Assembly (NCBI GenBank): GCA_052298855.1
Contig: DAVZXP010000001.1
Span: 1 to 64,000 of the forward strand
DNA length: 64,000 nucleotides
Source of the DNA: Fimenecus sp052298855
GTDB lineage: Bacteria > Bacillota > Clostridia > Oscillospirales > Acutalibacteraceae
Direction: 5' to 3'
The position numbers and the translations under genes were made by a program. This document shows positions 40,900 through 49,715 of this stretch, piece after piece. Each line of letters opens with the position of its first letter. Position 1 is the first letter of the stretch. Under the pieces are notes generated by a model that worked only from the letters and a program-made list of their open reading frames with translations, was not told where the DNA came from and searched no databases.

Positions 40900-43800
40900 T
40901 TACGGTGTTGCGTCTGTGTAAGTAACCGTATAAGTTAATGTTGTTTTATATTCGCCGACCGGAACAGCATCCCAACCGCTTACTGTAAGATACGGTGTGG
41001 TGTTGAGTCCTACGTCGGTATTGATACCTGTAAAGTCGCTCGGGTCAAAGCCCTTGTAGTTGTAAGTAAGATTGAATGACGGATTTGAAGAGGTCAGCTG
41101 ACCTGCGCCCTTGTAAGCTCCTGCCGAATCGGGTGTACCGTCACAGGTTACCGCAACATTCAATTTTGCACCTGCTTTAAGTGAGGTCGAAACCCTACAA
41201 TCTACGCTTTGGTCTGTTGAGTCGTCCCACGCAACGTTAAATTCCGCAGGAATTGTAACCGTGTATGCGTCGTTGGGTGTATAAATAACCTCAAGCGTCT
41301 TTTTAAGATCCTTGCCCGTGCTGTCCTTGAGCACCGTTCCCGCATCATCAGTGTAGGTGAATACAAGCTTATCGGAAATTGCATTTGCAACCGCAAGCTC
41401 CGCAGGTACGGAAACCTCAACATTTACAGTTAAGGGAGCACCCTGGGTAAGAGTATTATTGGCAACATCGCTCAATTTAACTCCTGCCGTCAAATCAGCC
41501 GCACTGTATGTCTTTGTGCTGCCGTTTACGGTAACCTTAATGTTATATGCCGCATTCTCGCCGAGTGCGTTCTGCAACTTTCCGTTTGCGGAGGTCAAAT
41601 TGATTTGCGTATTAACAGGTGTTGCCAATGGAAGCTGTTCTGAGTAGATTACTGAATATGTATCCGTCTCACTCAGCTTATCCTTTGAAAGATATATCGT
41701 TTTATCTGTTGTATCGGCGTTATATCTCGGGAAAAGACGGATAATATCTATAATACCGTGAAGAGCTTCGCCGTCCGAGGAATTAACGGTGTTACCGTCA
41801 TTAACCTCTTGAATCTGCCTTACATAGCTCTTAAACGAATTGTACTCTTCAACCGCTTCCATTATTTCGGTAAGGTTCTGAATAGCGTTGCTGTCCATTT
41901 TTCCCTTAACGGTATTGTAAAGTTCCGTGTACTTCTCTTCAAGTTGAACAATGCCGCCCTTAACCGTCTTACCGGTAATATCGTCGGTGTAGGTCTTGAT
42001 ATTGGTAAGCACCTTGTTAACCGCCTCGGCTGACTTAGCATAACTCTTATACTGAGGAGCACTTGCAAAATTGTCTGCCTTATCGGTTAAGATATACTTA
42101 GCGTAATAATCAAGGTCGTTATATTTTTCAATGTAGTTTTCAAGCGCCGCAGTCTGATTTGTAGGAATAAGCCTTAAGTCAGTCGTAAGGTCGGTCGCTT
42201 TACCGGTCTTGCCGTACATTGAAGCAACAAAAGTGTTAAGGTCTTTAATACCGATTATATCTGTTCCGGAGTCACTCTTGTATCCGTCACGGTATTCTTC
42301 GAGAAGTCTCAAGCGTTTTGCAACCTTATAAAGGTTTTCCATTTTTGTAACATTATCCGTGCCGAGCTCAGCAATTGCCTCGTCGGTATAGCGCTTATAA
42401 GAAAGCTCATACCAATCGATTATGTTTTGTACGTCGGCTGCGGTGAGATTATATGCGCCGTAGTTTACAAGCGGTTTCTTTACTCCGTTCTCATCGGTAC
42501 CAATAACAAATCCCGGATAAGGTAAGGTATTGCTACCTGTTACGGAACCGCCGGTTGCGGCAATCGGCATAGCCTCAATCAATGCCTTCAAATCGGCAAC
42601 CGCAATTTTCGGCGGGTCGATAAGAGTGATGCCGTCGTCAATGCTCTTATACTTTTCAAGTACGCTGTATGCTCTTACAACAGAAGGTATGGCCTTTTGA
42701 TAATCCGAAAGTTGTGCATAAAGAGCAAGCGCCGTGTTTATCTTTTCGGTACGGGTGTTTACTTTATAAATATTAATATCCGCTACCGCGTTTTCAAACT
42801 GCATTGAAGTGAGTGACTTAACCTGTGCATAATCGTCGAATGAGACGTCGCCGGTTCTGTTTTGTACATTTGCACCGTATGCCGAGGTGCCCTGTCTGTA
42901 AGTAAAGCCTACTGAGTCTATTGTAAAGCTCTTACCGTTCATTGCGGTTGCACTCTTTCCGTTTACGGACGAATCGTCGTAATTTGACAAGGGCGCTATA
43001 CCTATTGTAACACGGAAGATGTTGTTGAGGGACTCAGCTTTTTCATCTATACGATAGTTAGAGGTTGCCGAAATACCCTGAACGCCTCTTGCGAATTGGA
43101 AGAGCGGAACCATAACATAACCCTTGTAGTGAGAAAGAGTCAGGTAGTCGCCGTCTCCTGTATCTATGCCGTAATCCGAAGTGTAAGCGTAAATTCTTCT
43201 CTTGCCCTCATCCTTGGGAGTACACTTAACCCACTCGCCCGTCTTGGGGTTAATGAGGTAGAAGTAAGAAGCCTCGTTGTTGCTGCCGAAGTCGAGGGTG
43301 TAGTCCTCAGCGGCACCTTCATAGTAGGAGCTGATATTAAACGCCATTGTGAAGGTTTCAAGCTGAGAGAAATCGGCGTAGAATACAAGTGCCAAACGGT
43401 CAGTTTCGCCTATTTCGTTTTTGTTATATGACTTGGCGAAATCGCCGAGCTTCTCAGACGACATATTGTTGGCTCTCAGCGCAGAGTAGTCGCCGCTGCT
43501 GCTCGGGTCTTTGTCAACAAGTCCCTTTGTAATACTTATGCAGTTGTACCAGCCTTTTCTGTCTTCGGCATACTGGTTATTTATGGTAACCGTTGCAGCA
43601 TTTTTGCCCTCAAGGCCGTTTGACGTAATGATTGCCGAGGTACCGTTTTGGCGATAACTTGTAATACCGTTTCTTTGCGGGTCATTACCGAGAGCGCCGG
43701 TCGGTATAAGTGTAGGCGTTGCGGTATCTTCACTATGCGCCGAAAGTGAGGCAAAGGGAACCTGATATGTCAAATATCCCTTAGAATAGTAATAATCCTT

Positions 43801-46209
43801 GCCCACCTGACCGGCATATTTCGAGTTTTCGAGCTGCCAACTTCTGGTGCCTTTTTCCAAAGAGTTGAAGTCGCCGAACGGTATAACCTTGTTGTTTGTA
43901 AGCGCCTGACCTATTACAACAGAGTTATCGGCAAGCTCTTCCTCAATGAAGTTGAAGTACTTTAAGAGCTTCTCCTCCTCCGCTTTGCCGAGCATTGTGA
44001 GCTGACTTAGGTTGAGGCGGATATAAATCTCATAAACGCTCTTAACGACGGCTTTATCCTCATCGCTTACCGTAAGAGTATTTTCGTCAAAGTCGGGAAG
44101 CTGCTCAAGCTTTGTTGAAATTATCGGAATAAAATCATCTGCACCCGAGTTAGCCGAGCCATGGGTTCCCTCATCTATACACGCTTGCTTGGCAGTCTTG
44201 TATTTTTCCCAAGCCTCGGTCATACCGAGAGCTGCCGCTTTGGTATCAAGAGCGGAATCCTCAAGGAACGAAGCGTCGATTGTACCGCATTTTGCGGCTT
44301 CTTCGGATTTGTTATAATCCTCAATAGATTGTTTATAACCGTTTATCAAGTCCTCTATATACTTAACAGCACGGTAATCATAAGAATCGGGGCTTTCAAT
44401 GTACTTTTGGCAAGCATTGAATATAGCACGCGGGATTTCAGTTTCCTGGTCATAGTAATTCTTAACAGGGGAGCCGGTATTTACTGCTCCGTTAAGCGTG
44501 TTTTCGCTGTACTTCTGACCGTCTGTACGGTAGAACAATACATTATCAAGGAAAATCTTTTTACCTACGCTGCCGTTGTTGGTTTCAAGACTCGTAGAAG
44601 CCGGATCATATGTGCAGCCCGTAAACTTAAAGCCTGCCGACATAATGTCCTCAATAGCCTTGTAGCCGTTTTCACGGTTTACAACCGGGTCTTCGCCCGT
44701 ACCGATTTTGGTCTTGTCGATATAAGCTCTTCTGGGTGTGTCGGCTGTTGTCTTATTACCGTCAGCCGTGTTAACACAAGGTGCGAGCATCATGCCGCCG
44801 TCGTGATAGGAAGAGCCGCTAGACCACGACAACTTGTTAATTCTAAATACATAATGCCTTACAAGAAGAGCATCGGATATCGAAGTACCGGCAGGGTCGA
44901 CAAGTACCTCCTGTGAAAGCTTAATCTTTTCATTATAATACTTTTGAATATTTGCAGACGTTTGCCCTGCATTATTCCAAACATATAAATCCGATACCGG
45001 CTTATTCACCCCGAAATCCTCATTGGAATCCGTGACAACGGAGTCGGTTTCGGAGCACATAAACTGAAGCGGTATACGGACATAGCCCTTGAAGTGGTCA
45101 AGGTCAACTGTACCGTCGTTTAACATAACCTTTTTCCAGCCGCCGTCCGTTTGCTGCAGGAATACATATGGATCTTCACCCGTATAACCCGCTTTTGTAG
45201 TGCCGACAGTTGAGTAAATTATATCGCCGTATCTGTTGAAAGCGTTTTCATCTTCTGTATAGTTGTTATCAAAGTCCTGAGCGAACCACTTATCGTTTGA
45301 ACGCAAACGGAATGAAAGCCCTGTTACGCTGACCTGTGAGAAGTCAATATAGTACCAAACCTCGGAAGCACCTGTCGGGTCCCAAGTCTGACGGCTCCAT
45401 GTTGTATCAATAGACTGAGGGCTTTCCGGTGTTGCGGCAGACTCGATACGCATTGAGTAGCCGTAGCTGTTGCCCGTGTCTTTAACGCCAACGCCTTCGG
45501 TTCGGCCTCCGACTGAAAAGTGATTGCCCTCCTGCATATAGTCAAACGAGCCGGATGTACCGCGTGCATTGTTGACAGCAGCAGTTCTCTCCTCGGTTCC
45601 GTTGTCCGAAAATGAACCGTGGCTGTCCGCACCGCCTTTTTTATCAAAGGTAAGGATTTCACGCACAGCAAATCCGTTGTTTGTGACGGGTGCATAAGCG
45701 TTTATATCGTACACATAAGTCGGAACGTCGGAAACATAAGCGTTTACAGACTCAGAGAACCAACCCTCGCTGTCATATGCTCTTACCGTAACATTGTAAC
45801 GGTGGTCATCAGACAGACCTGCAGGCACCTTCGTTTTGATTTCGTCCGCCGTAATCTCAACCGTGTACGGCGAGGCACCGGTGGGATTAACCATCTTGCG
45901 TAACAAAACCGTGCTTGTGTGAACTTCGGTGTATGTACCGAGGTCAACAAGCTCTAACATATAGCCTGAAATAGTTTTCGCCGTTTTAAGCACGCTGACA
46001 GTAGCCGCTGGGAAACTGACCGAAATTCCCCCATCGGCATTGATTGACGCCGACACCTCACGTGCATCATTGTCGTTAAAGGTCGGTATCGGGTCGTATG
46101 TGCCCGGACCTGCCGCCAAAGTAAACGGTACCGTTGTTATCAACAGCACGATACTCAACAGCAAAGCAGTTATGCTTTTTCCGAGCTTAATTTTCTTATC
46201 CCTTTGCAT
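40900..46209 (-). CDS. Giant secreted multidomain surface protein
   Basis: A 1769-residue exported protein. Residues ~1-32 are a signal peptide (SITALLLSIVLLITTVPFTLA). Then come a fibronectin-III-like domain (~50-165), two related beta-rich domains of ~300 residues (~190-560 and ~800-1160; each has an ADFSQ/IDFSQV-type strand, an aromatic core, and a GYVRIPLQF or GYVMVPLFQF strand), charged helical spacers (~570-790 and ~1165-1560) and a C-terminal beta-rich part. The last ~122 residues, from AYTVTIPAEFNVAWDD to EYKTTLTYTVTY, are the domain found alone in the five genes downstream. No LPXTG, S-layer or choline-binding motif is seen. The ATG at 46209 has AAAGGAG nine bases upstream; ten earlier codons beginning with TTG contain that site. 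It may be the scaffold or tip of a surface structure built from the small paralogues. Confidence 0.8.
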   Translation of the reverse strand: MQRDKKIKLGKSITALLLSIVLLITTVPFTLAAGPGTYDPIPTFNDNDAREVSASINADGGISVSFPAATVSVLKTAKTISGYMLELVDLGTYTEVHTSTVLLRKMVNPTGASPYTVEITADEIKTKVPAGLSDDHRYNVTVRAYDSEGWFSESVNAYVSDVPTYVYDINAYAPVTNNGFAVREILTFDKKGGADSHGSFSDNGTEERTAAVNNARGTSGSFDYMQEGNHFSVGGRTEGVGVKDTGNSYGYSMRIESAATPESPQSIDTTWSRQTWDPTGASEVWYYIDFSQVSVTGLSFRLRSNDKWFAQDFDNNYTEDENAFNRYGDIIYSTVGTTKAGYTGEDPYVFLQQTDGGWKKVMLNDGTVDLDHFKGYVRIPLQFMCSETDSVVTDSNEDFGVNKPVSDLYVWNNAGQTSANIQKYYNEKIKLSQEVLVDPAGTSISDALLVRHYVFRINKLSWSSGSSYHDGGMMLAPCVNTADGNKTTADTPRRAYIDKTKIGTGEDPVVNRENGYKAIEDIMSAGFKFTGCTYDPASTSLETNNGSVGKKIFLDNVLFYRTDGQKYSENTLNGAVNTGSPVKNYYDQETEIPRAIFNACQKYIESPDSYDYRAVKYIEDLINGYKQSIEDYNKSEEAAKCGTIDASFLEDSALDTKAAALGMTEAWEKYKTAKQACIDEGTHGSANSGADDFIPIISTKLEQLPDFDENTLTVSDEDKAVVKSVYEIYIRLNLSQLTMLGKAEEEKLLKYFNFIEEELADNSVVIGQALTNNKVIPFGDFNSLEKGTRSWQLENSKYAGQVGKDYYYSKGYLTYQVPFASLSAHSEDTATPTLIPTGALGNDPQRNGITSYRQNGTSAIITSNGLEGKNAATVTINNQYAEDRKGWYNCISITKGLVDKDPSSSGDYSALRANNMSSEKLGDFAKSYNKNEIGETDRLALVFYADFSQLETFTMAFNISSYYEGAAEDYTLDFGSNNEASYFYLINPKTGEWVKCTPKDEGKRRIYAYTSDYGIDTGDGDYLTLSHYKGYVMVPLFQFARGVQGISATSNYRIDEKAESLNNIFRVTIGIAPLSNYDDSSVNGKSATAMNGKSFTIDSVGFTYRQGTSAYGANVQNRTGDVSFDDYAQVKSLTSMQFENAVADINIYKVNTRTEKINTALALYAQLSDYQKAIPSVVRAYSVLEKYKSIDDGITLIDPPKIAVADLKALIEAMPIAATGGSVTGSNTLPYPGFVIGTDENGVKKPLVNYGAYNLTAADVQNIIDWYELSYKRYTDEAIAELGTDNVTKMENLYKVAKRLRLLEEYRDGYKSDSGTDIIGIKDLNTFVASMYGKTGKATDLTTDLRLIPTNQTAALENYIEKYNDLDYYAKYILTDKADNFASAPQYKSYAKSAEAVNKVLTNIKTYTDDITGKTVKGGIVQLEEKYTELYNTVKGKMDSNAIQNLTEIMEAVEEYNSFKSYVRQIQEVNDGNTVNSSDGEALHGIIDIIRLFPRYNADTTDKTIYLSKDKLSETDTYSVIYSEQLPLATPVNTQINLTSANGKLQNALGENAAYNIKVTVNGSTKTYSAADLTAGVKLSDVANNTLTQGAPLTVNVEVSVPAELAVANAISDKLVFTYTDDAGTVLKDSTGKDLKKTLEVIYTPNDAYTVTIPAEFNVAWDDSTDQSVDCRVSTSLKAGAKLNVAVTCDGTPDSAGAYKGAGQLTSSNPSFNLTYNYKGFDPSDFTGINTDVGLNTTPYLTVSGWDAVPVGEYKTTLTYTVTYTDATP

Positions 46210-46257
46210 TAACTGCAACTCCTTTCCAAAAAAAATCAATATATAATAGTAAATTTA

Positions 46258-47049
46258 TTAAGAAGCGATTATCGTCGTTTTAATATCCATATTGTTAAGC
46301 TTTCTCTGCTCGCTGTCAAAGCTAAAAGTCTTAACATGGACTATTGCGTTATAGGTTCCAGCCTCAAGAGCCTTATTCATTGTGAAAGCGGAAATTGAAT
46401 ATCCCGGCGGCAGCAGGTTCGAGGTGTATATAATCTCGCCCGTGTCCGCAAGCTCAATTTCAATAACGAAGTAGCAGGGATTTTCCTCGGGATTTGAGAA
46501 AACAAAGGTCTGCTCCTTTGTGCCGGCCTTGAGCTTCATTTCGGGGATACCGTTTATTTTAATCTGCGCGCCCTTTGTGTCCGTCTTGACGGGTACAGAG
46601 ATTTCGCCGTTGCCCAAAACTGCGTTCGGATCGATTACGCCGATCGGATTTGTGGTTGTCTGCTCATCATCATTCGACGGTACGAAATTCTTAATGAGAA
46701 GTGCCAAGCCGACAATCACAGCCGCCGCAATCAGCAAATACAAAAGCCACATAAGAAGTGCGCTCTTGACAACGGCTAAATATTTGCCGTCGCCAACCTC
46801 GATATACCCCTTAACGCAGGAAAACGCAGGCTTGCTCGGCTTGTATACCTTTTCCTCCTGCTCGTTAGAAACAAGCACGCCGATTTCCTCGTCTCCCTTT
46901 CCGACCTGACCGACAACGGTATAGCCGCCGGCAGGATAAAGGCTTTTCATCTGCTTTTTAAGAATATAGGTTGTTTCGAAATCAGCCTTCTTATCCCGAA
47001 ACACTCCGTCGCCCGTGAAAGACGACTGAATAAACCTCAAATCAGACAA
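46258..47049 (-). CDS. Bitopic membrane protein heading the surface operon
   Basis: A 263-residue protein with a soluble N-terminal part (~1-95, GGYTVVGQVGKGDEEIGVLV), one membrane helix (~97-122, LLMWLLYLLIAAAVIVGLAL) and an extracytoplasmic beta domain (~140-263) ending KLNNMDIKTTIIAS. The start codon is TTG, with GGAGG eight bases upstream; no ATG or GTG alternative has a ribosome binding site. It is the first gene of the operon, 48 bp before the giant protein. A role in assembly or anchoring of the secreted products is inferred from topology and position. No enzyme motif is visible. Confidence 0.75.
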   Translation of the reverse strand: MSDLRFIQSSFTGDGVFRDKKADFETTYILKKQMKSLYPAGGYTVVGQVGKGDEEIGVLVSNEQEEKVYKPSKPAFSCVKGYIEVGDGKYLAVVKSALLMWLLYLLIAAAVIVGLALLIKNFVPSNDDEQTTTNPIGVIDPNAVLGNGEISVPVKTDTKGAQIKINGIPEMKLKAGTKEQTFVFSNPEENPCYFVIEIELADTGEIIYTSNLLPPGYSISAFTMNKALEAGTYNAIVHVKTFSFDSEQRKLNNMDIKTTIIAS

Positions 47050-47476
47050 TTTAAGTTCCTCCGTTCCCTTTTTCTATGTTTATTCACGGATTATGTACGC
47101 TTTATGAATCAAGCAATAGATTAAAACAGCTTTCCACCTTAAAATTATATATATTTTACCAAAGCATATATGCTAATTTGACATTCAGTAAATGTTTTTT
47201 AGCTATTTTTGAGAAAAAGATTGTGAAATTTTGAACGGCTTTTCGGCGTTTTGTACAATAATTACTTTTTTCGTGTTTTTTCGCAAATTTCGACGGCTGT
47301 AAATTTACCCGAAATTGTTAAAAATGTAACTGTAATATGTATTCCGGCAGCGTACACCACCTTTTTATATATACCAAACCGAATTCACAGTAAATTTTCA
47401 AAATATACTTTTTTGTTTTTTCTCGGTATGCTACAATATAATATATGTTAAAAAAATCAGCGTTAGGAGTGTTTAT
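47050..47476. other. Shared regulatory region between surface operon and two-component genes
   Basis: No gene is visible in this 427-bp divergent gap. It is very A/T-rich. It contains a 12-bp palindrome AGCATATATGCT (47163-47174), another, GTAAATTTAC (47299-47308), and three copies of a short box: CAGTAAAT at 47186-47193, CTGTAAAT at 47297-47304 and CAGTAAAT at 47388-47395. These could be sites for the adjacent response regulator; this is inference. I could not assign a convincing -35/-10 pair for the surface operon. Confidence 0.45.
47413..47442 (+). promoter_or_regulatory. Probable promoter of the two-component operon
   Basis: TTGTTT (47413-47418) and a perfect TATAAT (47437-47442) are 18 bases apart, 35 bases before the response-regulator start. 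A CAGTAAAT box ends 18 bases upstream of the -35. Confidence 0.55.
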
Positions 47477-48148
47477 ATGCATATTTTGGTTGTCGAGGAC
47501 GAAAGGGCTCTTTGCGACACGATTGTCCGCAGTTTAAAAAGCCTTGCTTACAGCGTAGATTTTTGCTATGACGGTAAAGCCGCAACGGAGCTGCTCGCAG
47601 TTGAAAAATTTGACCTTGTTGTATTAGACCTCAATTTACCGGGTGAGGACGGTATGAGTGTTCTCAAAACGCTTCGTGAAACAGATTTTGATACAAAGGT
47701 GCTGATTTTATCGGCTCGCTGTGAGGTTGCCGACAAGGTCGCAGGCTTGGACGCAGGCGCAAACGATTATCTTGCAAAGCCGTTTCATTTGGACGAGCTT
47801 GCCGCAAGAATACGCAATCTCACGCTCAGACGTTTCACCCAAAACGACGTTATTTTAACCTGCCGTGAGCTTTCATTTGACACAAAGGCACGAAAAGCGT
47901 CCGTAAACGGCGAAACCTTGTCTTTAACCCGTAAGGAAACGGGCATACTTGAATATCTTATGCTCAATCAAGGTCGTCCTATAAGCCAAGAGGAGTTAAT
48001 TGAACACGTATGGGACAGCAGCGTTGACAATTTCAGCAATTCAATAAGAGTGCATATATCGGCGCTTCGAAAAAAGCTGCGCACGGCTCTTGGCTACGAC
48101 CCGATAAGCAACCGCATCGGCGAAGGCTATGTTATGGAGGGGAAATAA
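47477..48148 (+). CDS. OmpR/PhoB-family response regulator
   Basis: A 223-residue two-component regulator. The receiver domain (1-~115) has the acidic pocket (VVEDE), phospho-acceptor D51 (VVLDLNLPGEDG), the conserved Ser in LILSAR and Lys in LAKPFHLDEL. The C-terminal winged-helix domain (~125-223) has the OmpR pattern (SLTRKETGILEYLMLNQGRP, then SNSIRVHISALRKKL). It is followed with no gap by its histidine kinase and is divergent from the surface-protein operon, which is its most likely target. Confidence 0.92.
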   Translation: MHILVVEDERALCDTIVRSLKSLAYSVDFCYDGKAATELLAVEKFDLVVLDLNLPGEDGMSVLKTLRETDFDTKVLILSARCEVADKVAGLDAGANDYLAKPFHLDELAARIRNLTLRRFTQNDVILTCRELSFDTKARKASVNGETLSLTRKETGILEYLMLNQGRPISQEELIEHVWDSSVDNFSNSIRVHISALRKKLRTALGYDPISNRIGEGYVMEGK

Positions 48149-49291
48149 ATGAAAAAGCTTTCTTTACAATGGCGAATTACCCTGATGACCGCATCCCTTG
48201 TGTGCATTACCTGCGTGTTGATGAATTGCCTGATAAGCTTCTCGGGTAAGCATTATATGGAGTCGATTGTTAACGGATTATCCTCTTATTCCGATGTAGA
48301 AAAGGGCGAGCCCGACTCCTTTGACCCCGAAAGCAAAAAGGCTGATCCCGACCTGACTATAATCGTCAACGGAGCGCAGGAGTCCTTCAGCACAACGAAT
48401 TGGTATATCACGGTTGCCGTCACGCTGTTTGGCGGAATACTCGCATATTTCGTCAGCGGTCATGCACTCAAGCCGTTGAAAAGCTTTGCCTCACAGGTCG
48501 AAAACGTACAGCCGAGCAATTTATCCGATATGAAGGTCAGCGAAGACGTTTTACCCGAATTCAAGCAATTCAGCAAATCATTTAACAGTATGATTGACCG
48601 ACTTGACGAGGGGTTTTCGGCACAACGGCAATTTACGGGCAACGCCGCACACGAATTACGCACGCCGCTTGCCCTTATGCAGGCGCAAATTGAGCTTTTC
48701 CCCGTCGAGCACAGCGATTTGGAGCCCGAAACAGCCGAGTTTTTATCTCTTTTGCAGGAACAGACGGAACGAATGTCACAGATGACAAAAATTCTGCTTG
48801 AAATGAGCGAACTCAACACCGTTCAATGCACAGATAAAATCGAGCTTTCTCCTATGATTGAAGAAGTGTTTGCAGACCTCACTCCGCTTGCCGAGGACAA
48901 AAAAGTTACCCTTGAACATAACGGAAACGCCACGATAATCGGAAGTGACACGCTCATTTACCGTATGATTTTCAACCTTACCGAAAATGCAATAAGATAT
49001 AATCGTTCAAACTCAAAGGTTCAAATTTCCGTTAGCGAAAAGGATGATGATATTCTTATCCGAGTTAAAGACAACGGCTTCGGCATACCCGAACAGTACC
49101 GAGAGAGCATCTTTCAGCCGTTCTTCCGTGTCGATAAATCACGAAGTAGAGAACACGGCGGAGTGGGCTTGGGACTCGCATTGGTTTGGGAAATCGCCTC
49201 GCTTCACGGCGGTACGGTCAAAGCCGAAGAAAGCACCGAAAACGGAACCGTTATGCTCGTTTCATTGCCGAAAAAGAAATCAGAAATTTAA
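48149..49291 (+). CDS. Sensor histidine kinase
   Basis: A 380-residue membrane kinase paired with the response regulator upstream; the start codon follows one base after the regulator's stop. It has TM1 (~9-31), a short external loop of ~50 residues rich in D/E/P, TM2 (~85-104), a HAMP linker, the dimerisation helix with phospho-acceptor H168 (AAHELRTP), and the ATPase domain with N box (NLTENAIRYN), G1 (DNGFGIPEQYR), F box (FFRVDKSRSR) and G2 (GGVGLGLAL). The tiny external loop argues against binding a large ligand; membrane or envelope stress, or a partner protein, is more likely. Confidence 0.92.
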   Translation: MKKLSLQWRITLMTASLVCITCVLMNCLISFSGKHYMESIVNGLSSYSDVEKGEPDSFDPESKKADPDLTIIVNGAQESFSTTNWYITVAVTLFGGILAYFVSGHALKPLKSFASQVENVQPSNLSDMKVSEDVLPEFKQFSKSFNSMIDRLDEGFSAQRQFTGNAAHELRTPLALMQAQIELFPVEHSDLEPETAEFLSLLQEQTERMSQMTKILLEMSELNTVQCTDKIELSPMIEEVFADLTPLAEDKKVTLEHNGNATIIGSDTLIYRMIFNLTENAIRYNRSNSKVQISVSEKDDDILIRVKDNGFGIPEQYRESIFQPFFRVDKSRSREHGGVGLGLALVWEIASLHGGTVKAEESTENGTVMLVSLPKKKSEI

Positions 49292-49330
49292 TTTTACAGC
49301 GTATGGCGGTTGGTTGTAAATTCAAATTCA

Positions 49331-49353
49331 CGGACAACCGCAAGGGTTGTCCG
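49331..49353. repeat. Short hairpin repeat, GCAAG loop (second copy)
   Basis: CGGACAACC and GGTTGTCCG form a perfect 9-bp stem around GCAAG. Compared with the copy at 28-48, one stem pair is A-T here and G-C there, a compensated change. Confidence 0.7.
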
Positions 49354-49408
49354 TAATCCGTAAAAGTCGGTACTTCGCACAGATTAAATTATATATCCAA
49401 TGGTGTAG

Positions 49409-49428
49409 GGCAGGGGCTTGCTCCTGCC
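49409..49428. repeat. GC-rich hairpin repeat
   Basis: GGCAGG and CCTGCC flank a short inner stem (GGC, TTG, GCT-type with one G-U pair). Confidence 0.5.
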
Positions 49429-49491
49429 GTTGAATTGTTGTTGATATATGATGATTACGGTTAATATTAAATTATAAAATCAATGCACAAC

Positions 49492-49563
49492 CGTAGGGGC
49501 GACCTGCGGTCGCCCGTTAATTCATAACAAACAAAAAACTGGCGAACACAGTTCGCCCCTACG
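49492..49563. repeat. Compound palindromic repeat
   Basis: The outer arms CGTAGGGGCG and CGCCCCTACG are exact complements. Inside are two separate perfect hairpins: GGGCGACC-TGC-GGTCGCCC (49497-49515) and GGCGAAC-ACA-GTTCGCC (49541-49557). This nested layout resembles a REP/BIME-like or miniature mobile unit. Confidence 0.6.
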
Positions 49564-49669
49564 ATATAATATAAAAATAGTAATTGTTTACAACCGTTAG
49601 AATGTCGCTGATATATGACAATTTTTGGCTGATATGATATAAAAATATACCTACGGTCGCATAAAATTT

Positions 49670-49699
49670 CACGCCCCGAACAGCTTTGTTCGGGGCGTG
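49670..49699 (-). terminator. Terminator of the V-ATPase operon
   Basis: CACGCCCCGAACA (49670-49682) pairs perfectly with TGTTCGGGGCGTG (49687-49699), a 13-bp stem with a 4-base loop, followed on the minus strand by AAATTTTAT, 17 bases after the last stop codon. Confidence 0.85.
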
Positions 49700-49715
49700 G
49701 TTTGTTACTATTCTT

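Larger units (their letters stand above)
49292..49715. other. Gene-free stretch with hairpin repeats
   Basis: No coding sequence is visible. The stretch holds a GCAAG-loop hairpin, a GC-rich hairpin and a compound palindrome (all listed), the string CTACGGTCGCAT shared with 49-60, and the terminator of the V-ATPase operon at its right end. Confidence 0.65.
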
